Source of the DNA: JARRQB01 sp965368585
GTDB lineage: Bacteria > Pseudomonadota > Gammaproteobacteria > Chromatiales > Chromatiaceae
Assembly (NCBI GenBank): GCA_965368585.1
Contig: CBDUNM010000214.1
Location: 1-6,595 of the forward strand
Length of the DNA: 6,595 bases
Reading direction: 5' to 3'
Positions within the stretch are counted from its first letter, which is position 1. Each line of letters starts with the position of its first letter. Positions 1 to 3,851 of this stretch are shown here, one piece after another. A program made the position numbers and the translations under genes. Below the pieces are notes generated by a model. The model worked only from the letters and a program-made list of their open reading frames with translations. It was not told where the DNA came from and did no database searches.

Positions 1-118
1 CAGCGCCATCGGCTGTGTTTCGCTCGCTTGAATTAGCACCGGCTAGTCCGGCGCTCGCGAGCCTTGCCGATGACGCTGGTGGACCGGCTGAGCGTTACCG
101 AACTTACCAAGCAGCCCA

Positions 119-268
119 CTAGGGCCAATGCATACCGTGAGCTTGGCCGAGGCGCGGCAGTAGGCGCTGGACGCGCGCAAGCTGCGCATCGACGGCATCA
201 CTCCTTTGGTCGCCAGGAAACAGAAGCAGAGTGCCGCGGCGCTGGCGGACGCCAAAATAATGACCTTC
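119..268 (+). pseudogene. Tyrosine-type phage integrase remnant (N-terminal arm-binding domain only)
   Basis: Reading the frame of the GTG at 137 gives LGPMHTVSLAEARQ, a stop (TAG 161-163), then ALDARKLRIDGITPLVARK and a tail ending in ALADAKIMTF. This is the conserved stretch of the N-terminal DUF4102-type arm-binding domain of P4-like island integrases: the LG...VSLAEAR motif, then A..AR.L...GIDP...R, then the ...MTF that precedes the core-binding domain. Only about 50 codons survive. An in-frame stop at 89-91 closes the frame upstream, the TAG interrupts the domain, and after MTF the similarity ends with no core-binding or catalytic (R-H-R-Y) region. It cannot encode a working recombinase. 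It is best read as debris of an integrated island or prophage. The recognition rests on motif memory only, and the exact borders are approximate. Confidence 0.72.
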
Positions 269-600
269 GATTCAGGAAGAAAGCGGACCGACCTATCTAT
301 ACGCGGCCCTTTTCTCGCCCTCACCGAGCTTGCGAAAGCAACGACCGCTGTCGATATCGGACTGCGCCTGCCCGGCCTTCTCGTACCCATTGCGTTCAGC
401 GCCGACTCGCGATGGTAAACGCCGCTATTTAGGTGCCCTTGGCCGCCGCACGACTCGCGGCTGGCGGAAAAACGAGAAAGACGATCGACGGCAGTCGGGG
501 AATCGGGGCGTCCGCGGATGGATACTGCGTGACATCTTCATGCATGGTTTCTGTCCTGTTGATTCAAGTGGACAATTCCGAGTTGCACCAATCCAACTCG
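269..600. other. Stretch without a recognisable gene
   Basis: Several frames stay open here on both strands, as expected for GC-rich DNA, but none gives a recognisable domain, a good ribosome binding site or a plausible composition. Similarity to integrase stops at the left border, and similarity to the TPR protein starts only near 615. I treat it as decayed DNA lying between two pseudogenes. Confidence 0.5.
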
Positions 601-1347
601 TTGACAACTCAGCATCGCCGGCTGCGGGACAGCGTGCCGGGCGAGATCGCGATGGTGACCCCGCGCAAGCAGTGGACCTGCGCAGGGCACCCCTATCTGT
701 CCGGCGAGATCGAATCGTCGCACCTGGACATCGACGCCTTGGGGCTGGTTCCGTTGAGGCTCGAGAAGCGGGGACTCTGAACGCCCGAAGAGCACTGCTG
801 GGGAGATGCCGACGAACCGCCGGTCCAGTAGTGGGTCAAGCCCATCATCGCCCGTGGTCCCAGGCAGTCATTCGCGATGGAGCAGGTCGTGCCGGGCCGA
901 GACCCCGACGATTTCGACTCCGATCCGATCCACGAGTCCAATGACCTGAAGGACTTGGGCGATCCCGTAGCCGCCACGCAGAGCCTGATGGCGCTGTGCC
1001 AGGCGGATCTGCGTGGCCTCGATGCCCACGCTCATCTCGGCAACTTCGTCTTTGAAAACTGGGCCAAGTTAGCGATAAGCCACTACGTGGTCGGCGTGGG
1101 CATCTGCGAGCGTTCCCTTGGGCCGGACTTCGACGGCCTCTTGCCCTGGGGGAACATCGACGACCTGCCATTCTTGCGCTACATGCACGGGTTCGGCTTG
1201 TGTCTTTGGCGGCTCGAACGGTTCGAGGAGGCGGAACGCGTCTTCGATCGAATGCTCTGGCTAAACCCATCGGACCATCAGGGTGTGCGTTTCCTTATCG
1301 ATGAGGTGCGTGCCAGAACCCCGTGGGGAGACCGCGAAGCAGAGTGA
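601..1347 (+). pseudogene. TPR-family conserved protein broken by two in-frame stops
   Basis: One continuous frame runs through this interval and is interrupted only by TGA at 778-780 and TAG at 829-831. The first part has PGEIAMVTPRKQW and AGHPYLSGEIE followed by LDIDALGLVPLRLE. After the first stop comes TPEEHCWGDADEPPVQ, then the second stop, then WVKPIIARGPRQSFAMEQV. The C-terminal half holds DLKDLGD, LDAHAHLGN, a LPWG...PFLR segment, and a clear TPR-like helix pair, FGLCLWRLERFEEAERVF with WLNPSDHQGV. I recall this order from a conserved bacterial TPR family of about 250 residues with no established function. There is no frameshift. The stops sit where the family, as I remember it, has Trp (TGG to TGA) and probably Glu (GAG to TAG), so two nonsense changes explain the break. 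The start is uncertain: the TTG at 601 is arbitrary, and the frame is open from 433. The ATG at 877 could start a 156-residue C-terminal fragment, but it is internal to the family and has no good ribosome binding site. Confidence 0.7.
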
Positions 1348-1357
1348 TCTCGGAAGC

Positions 1358-1379
1358 GTCAATGGCCAATAGAATTGAC
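1358..1379. repeat. Short inverted repeat near the presumed end of the IS21-like remnant
   Basis: GTCAAT at 1358-1363 is inverted as ATTGAC at 1374-1379, with a 10-base spacer. It lies just beyond the stop of the IstB remnant (which reads leftward) and 10 bases after the stop of the TPR pseudogene. IS21-family elements often carry GGTCAAT...TTGAC-like sequence outside istB, so this may be the outer end of the element. A matching opposite end was not found. Confidence 0.35.
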
Positions 1380-1399
1380 CCACCTGGAGCTCGAAAAAG

Positions 1400-1591
1400 T
1401 CAGCTTCCCAGTTTCTGCTTCAATCGATAGCTTTCCCCTCTCCGCATGACGATGTGCGAGTGATGGATGAAGCGGTCCACGATGGGCACGGCCAGGTTGT
1501 CGTCGTGGAAGAACTCACCCCAGTTGGTGAAGTCCTCGTTGGCGGTGATGATCACCAAGCGATACTCGTAGAGGCGGTAGCCGTTCGTTTG
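1400..1591 (-). pseudogene. istB: IS21-family helper ATPase IstB, C-terminal fragment
   Basis: The complement reads GYRLYEYRLVIITANEDF, then NWGEFFHDDNLAVPIVDR, FIHHSHIV and GESYRLKQKLGS, and ends at a TGA (complement of 1400-1402). This is the C-terminal part of the AAA+ helper ATPase of IS21-type transposition: the segment after sensor 1 (ITAN.DF..W), the LDR..HH motif (here VDRFIHH) and the terminal GESYR.K. About 63 of the roughly 250 residues of a complete IstB remain. The frame is closed on its upstream side by TGA at 1592-1594. The Walker A and B motifs, and any IstA transposase, are absent from the window. It is a relic of a truncated element. The family assignment is firm because several short motifs fall in the right order. 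Confidence 0.82.
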
Positions 1592-1641
1592 TCAGCGGGG
1601 CGGCCGAACGCTGGGGTCGATGGCCACGATCACGCGACTCA

Positions 1642-1744
1642 GTCGGCGGCAAAGAGGCCTTTCATGCCGCCTTTACACCGAGGAGGGGCAGTGAAAAGCC
1701 TACGTCGGCGCGCAATACGGCGAATTGCACGTCGGCGGAAAGAG
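1642..1744. repeat. Imperfect direct repeat pair, GTCGGCGG(C)AAAGAG
   Basis: GTCGGCGGCAAAGAG at 1642-1656 recurs as GTCGGCGGAAAGAG at 1731-1744, differing by one missing C. A third partial copy, ACGTCGGCG, lies at 1702-1710 and matches 1729-1737 exactly. IS21 elements carry several short repeats near each end as transposase binding sites, so these could be the end of the neighbouring relic. They could also be chance in GC-rich DNA. Confidence 0.35.
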
Positions 1745-1801
1745 CGTGGTCGAAGGGAAAATAGTCGTGCTCTGAGGTACAATCCGACGCTGGACGACTG
1801 A
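1691..1801 (+). CDS. Possible 36-residue arginine-rich small protein
   Basis: A GTG at 1691 follows a full AGGAGG Shine-Dalgarno (1681-1686) at a slightly short spacing of four bases. It opens a 36-codon frame ending in TGA at 1799-1801. The product starts MKSLRRRAIRRIARRRKERG and ends RYNPTLDD, so its N-terminal half is almost all Arg, Ala, Ile and Lys. Such a peptide would bind nucleic acid or acidic surfaces non-specifically, but no family is recognised. It ends 24 bases before the phosphatase gene and could be translated ahead of it. Against it: the Arg run comes from a quasi-palindromic GC-rich repeat that gives the same RRRAIRRIARRR on the opposite strand, which suggests composition rather than selection. 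The ribosome binding site is the only positive sign. Confidence 0.25.
   Translation: MKSLRRRAIRRIARRRKERGRRENSRALRYNPTLDD
1703..1737. repeat. 35-bp quasi-palindrome
   Basis: The segment from CGTCGGCGCGCAA to TTGCACGTCGGCG resembles its own reverse complement at 26 of 35 positions. In RNA, two of the mismatched pairs become G-U wobbles, giving an outer stem (1703-1710 with 1730-1737) and an inner stem (1712-1716 with 1724-1728). It could be a hairpin in the leader of the downstream gene, or a protein or transposase binding site. Confidence 0.35.
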
Positions 1802-1825
1802 AGGCTTCCACAGCCGACACGCAAC

Positions 1826-3295
1826 ATGAAAAGCAAAGTGTCAGCAGACAAGGGTTTTTTCAAACGCCTCAAATCGGTGTTCGGCAACCCGGCAAAGTGT
1901 CCCGAGACCAACCTGGAAAAGCCCATCGCCCTGAATACCGGATGCGTAAAAATCCCGCTCGAATTCTGTACCGAGGGGATTTCGGTGGGCAGCGCCAGCA
2001 AGAGGCTGCACCTGATCCGGGAGACCTTCGTCGGCCAGCCTTACGGTGACCCTCGGCCGGCATTCCTGTTGCTGGATCCTGAACGCATTTACAACCGTAT
2101 CGGTGGTTTCTTGCGTGTCTCCGCCGGCGACCATCTGATTGTCGGCCGCGAAGACGAGCGTCAGCCCGTCATCCTCGGACTACCAGACGCCGCACCGAAA
2201 CGGCTGTTCTCAGTCGTTCACGAGGGTGATGCGCTGGTGTTCCAGGACCTGAGTGGGGAATCCGGCACCCATCTGTCCCCTTTGACCGATGTTCATCCGG
2301 CTACCACCGAGCAAAGGATCGCCAACCTGCGTGAAATCTACCGTATTTTCGGTGGCCCAATCCAGCTCCTGCCGCCGGATCAGGCTCTGGATGACCTGCA
2401 CCGGGTAAACGACATTCTCGAAAAAGAACCTTTGCGCGCTAAAGACTGGCGTGGCATGCCCGGAGGCGTGGTCCACCTGCCAAAGAAGATGGTCCCCATC
2501 ATCGTCGGCGATCTGCATGCCCAGGTAGACAATTTGCTCACCCTGCTGAGCCAGAACCGGTTTCTCGAACAGATGTCCGAAGGCAGGGCCACCATGGTCA
2601 TCCTGGGAGATGCCGTGCACTCAGAGATGGATGGCAGCATGGAGGAAATGGAGTCATCGCTGCTGATCATGGACCTGATACTGCGCCTCAAACTCTGGTA
2701 CCCGCAGCAGGTATTTTATTTACGTGGAAACCACGACAGCTTCGACGAGGAAATCGGCAAGGACGGTATACCCCAGGGCTTGTTATGGGCCAAGGCACTG
2801 CGCGACACGCGCGGCGAGGCATACAAGAAGGCGATGGATCGCTTCTACGAGCTGTTGCCCTTCGTCGTCGTGTCGAGAACCTACGTCGCGTGCCATGCCG
2901 CCCCACCGAGGGGAAAAGTCGACATGGACATGCTGGTAAATATCCACAAGTACCCGGCACTGATCAACGAGGTCACCCGCAACAGGCTGCAACGCCCCAA
3001 CCGGCCGGCCGGTTATACCAAAGGCGACGTCAAGCGCTTCCGCAAAACCCTCAAGCTCGGCGGTAAGGCAGAGTTGTTCGTCGGCCACACGCCTCTGACA
3101 CGGCATGACACCATTTGGTCGAATGTCGGCGGCATCGAACACCACGATGTGGTGTTCAGCGGCAACATTCCCTGGATCGGTGTCTACACCAGTACCGATG
3201 GTGAAATGATTCCGCTGAGGTACCGTGCCGAAACGCTGCTGCCGATAATCAACAGCATGGATGACGTAGGGCTGTACGATGAACTTAAACAGTAA
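1826..3295 (+). CDS. PPP-type metallophosphatase with divergent FHA-like N-terminal domain
   Basis: A 489-residue, apparently cytoplasmic protein with no signal peptide or membrane segment. The C-terminal half is a calcineurin-like phosphoesterase of PPP (serine/threonine phosphatase-like) type. Motifs in order are VGDLH (227-231), ILGDAVHSE (259-267), YLRGNHD (298-304), CHAAPP (356-361) and VGHTPL (419-424). Together these supply all the usual dinuclear metal ligands: D229, H231, D262, N302, H357 and H421. The second motif lacks the Arg of classical GDxVDRG, so the substrate need not be a phosphoprotein; dinucleotide polyphosphates are an alternative. Residues about 95-150 look like a forkhead-associated (FHA) fold: IVGRED (105-110), a KRLFSV strand (125-130), then EGDALVFQDL (133-142) and GESGTHL (144-150), matching the GR...DL(G)SSNGT pattern. 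The FHA Ser-x-x-His pair and the Asn before GT are not conserved, so phosphothreonine binding is doubtful. The ATG at 1826 has no clear Shine-Dalgarno, so the start is moderately sure. TACAAT at 1778-1783 could be a -10 box but lacks a good -35. The only intact gene in the left two-thirds of the window. Confidence 0.88.
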   Translation: MKSKVSADKGFFKRLKSVFGNPAKCPETNLEKPIALNTGCVKIPLEFCTEGISVGSASKRLHLIRETFVGQPYGDPRPAFLLLDPERIYNRIGGFLRVSAGDHLIVGREDERQPVILGLPDAAPKRLFSVVHEGDALVFQDLSGESGTHLSPLTDVHPATTEQRIANLREIYRIFGGPIQLLPPDQALDDLHRVNDILEKEPLRAKDWRGMPGGVVHLPKKMVPIIVGDLHAQVDNLLTLLSQNRFLEQMSEGRATMVILGDAVHSEMDGSMEEMESSLLIMDLILRLKLWYPQQVFYLRGNHDSFDEEIGKDGIPQGLLWAKALRDTRGEAYKKAMDRFYELLPFVVVSRTYVACHAAPPRGKVDMDMLVNIHKYPALINEVTRNRLQRPNRPAGYTKGDVKRFRKTLKLGGKAELFVGHTPLTRHDTIWSNVGGIEHHDVVFSGNIPWIGVYTSTDGEMIPLRYRAETLLPIINSMDDVGLYDELKQ

Positions 3296-3301
3296 AGATC
3301 C

Positions 3302-3314
3302 CCGGCAAAGCCGG
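3302..3314 (+). other. Small hairpin just after the phosphatase stop codon
   Basis: CCGGC-AAA-GCCGG forms a perfect five-pair stem seven bases after the TAA. It is followed by AGGCTTTA rather than a T run, so it is weak as a terminator by itself. It may protect the mRNA 3' end or belong to a repeat element with the neighbouring hairpins. Confidence 0.4.
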
Positions 3315-3354
3315 AGGCTTTAGTTGTGAACCGCTCGAAGCAGTCTGTTTCGGA

Positions 3355-3366
3355 GCCGCATGCGGC
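3355..3366. repeat. Perfect 12-bp palindrome GCCGCATGCGGC
   Basis: The 12 bases equal their own reverse complement, with a central GCATGC. The palindrome lies between the first hairpin and the terminator. It could be a dimeric protein site or part of a structured repeat. Nothing else in the sequence identifies a binding protein. Confidence 0.4.
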
Positions 3367-3371
3367 ACCTT

Positions 3372-3392
3372 GAGCCCCCCACGGGGGCTTTT
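3372..3392 (+). terminator. Rho-independent terminator of the phosphatase gene
   Basis: GCCCCC-CAC-GGGGGC forms a six-pair GC stem, extended by an A-T pair, and is followed directly by TTTT. It lies 76 bases after the phosphatase stop codon and reads in the same direction. On the other strand the hairpin is followed by CTCAAGG, so it would not stop the converging c-di-GMP gene. Confidence 0.7.
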
Positions 3393-3432
3393 AGCTCAAG
3401 CTCAACTGGTCCCCCAGTGCCAGGATAGTTGC

Positions 3433-3451
3433 ATTCTCTCTCTGAGAGAAT
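3433..3451. repeat. Inverted repeat ATTCTCTC-TCT-GAGAGAAT
   Basis: Two perfect eight-base arms are separated by three bases, 36 bases ahead of the transposase remnant's start codon. AGAGAG recurs just downstream (3462-3467). The position suggests the leader or end region of the old insertion sequence; a matching copy on the other side was not found. Confidence 0.4.
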
Positions 3452-3486
3452 TCTGATAACTAGAGAGGGCGTTTCAAAGAACGACA

Positions 3487-3760
3487 ATGAGATATTCACC
3501 GGAACGTAGAGAAGCAGTGCTGAAGAAGATCCTGCCTTCAAGCAATGCGTCGATAACCGTGCTGGCGGAAGACAGCTGCGACCCTATATCTCTGGCGCAA
3601 GCAAGCCAGGAACAAGGGCCGACTGATGCCGAATTCTGACGACACGCCCGAAGGTTGGTCATCGCGCGACAAGTTTGCCGCTGTGATGGAAACCGCGGCG
3701 ATGAGTGAGGCGGAAATCGCGCAGTACTGTGGTGCGCAGAATTTCTGACCAGAAGACTCC
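3487..3760 (+). pseudogene. IS3-type transposase orfA (helix-turn-helix) remnant, frameshifted
   Basis: From ATG 3487 the frame gives MRYSPERREAVLKKILPSSN then ASITVLAEDSC, the start of a helix-turn-helix transposase (MKYS.E.KEAVLKK.LP...). The family then continues with ISEATLYLWRKQ. Here TLYLWRKQARNKGRL appears in the next frame from 3581, followed by DDTPEGWSSRDKFAAVMETA and SEAEIAQYC. The join near 3572-3581 therefore lacks several codons and shifts frame. The original frame ends at TGA 3637-3639; the second frame ends at TGA 3746-3748 (after GAQNF), followed by PED, where the family has LYPEQI. The DDE catalytic domain (orfB) is missing altogether. The element is dead and cannot move itself. 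It separates the two intact genes and lies only about 90 bases from the end of the c-di-GMP gene. Family assignment rests on recalled consensus and is fairly secure. Confidence 0.8.
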
Positions 3761-3851
3761 AACGACGAAAGTCTCGGGTTGGGCTCTACAGCAAATCGTG
3801 GGTGAGGAAACGGCGCTTTTACTCCGGCATATACATGCCTCGGGTTTTGGG

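Noticed and set aside
43..390. 115-codon open frame on the minus strand
   Set aside because: It lies antisense to the integrase relic, has Arg/Ser/Ala-rich composition and no recognisable motif; a GC-rich shadow frame.
778..831. Stop-codon recoding (selenocysteine or readthrough) in the TPR gene
   Set aside because: The residues expected there are Trp and probably Glu, two different stop codons are involved, and no selenocysteine-insertion-type structure is apparent.
877..1347. 156-residue protein as a separate intact gene
   Set aside because: The family-like sequence continues upstream in the same frame through two stop codons, and ATG 877 falls in the middle of a conserved segment with no good ribosome binding site.
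1642..1744. CRISPR array
   Set aside because: The repeats are short, unevenly spaced and imperfect, and no cas gene is present.
1755..1783. Sigma-70 promoter for the phosphatase with TACAAT at 1778
   Set aside because: No -35-like hexamer lies 16-18 bases upstream, so the -10 match alone is not enough to list.
1454..1801. 115-codon plus-strand open frame
   Set aside because: Its first part is antisense to the clear IstB fragment. Only the last 36 codons, with their own ribosome binding site, are kept as a weak candidate.
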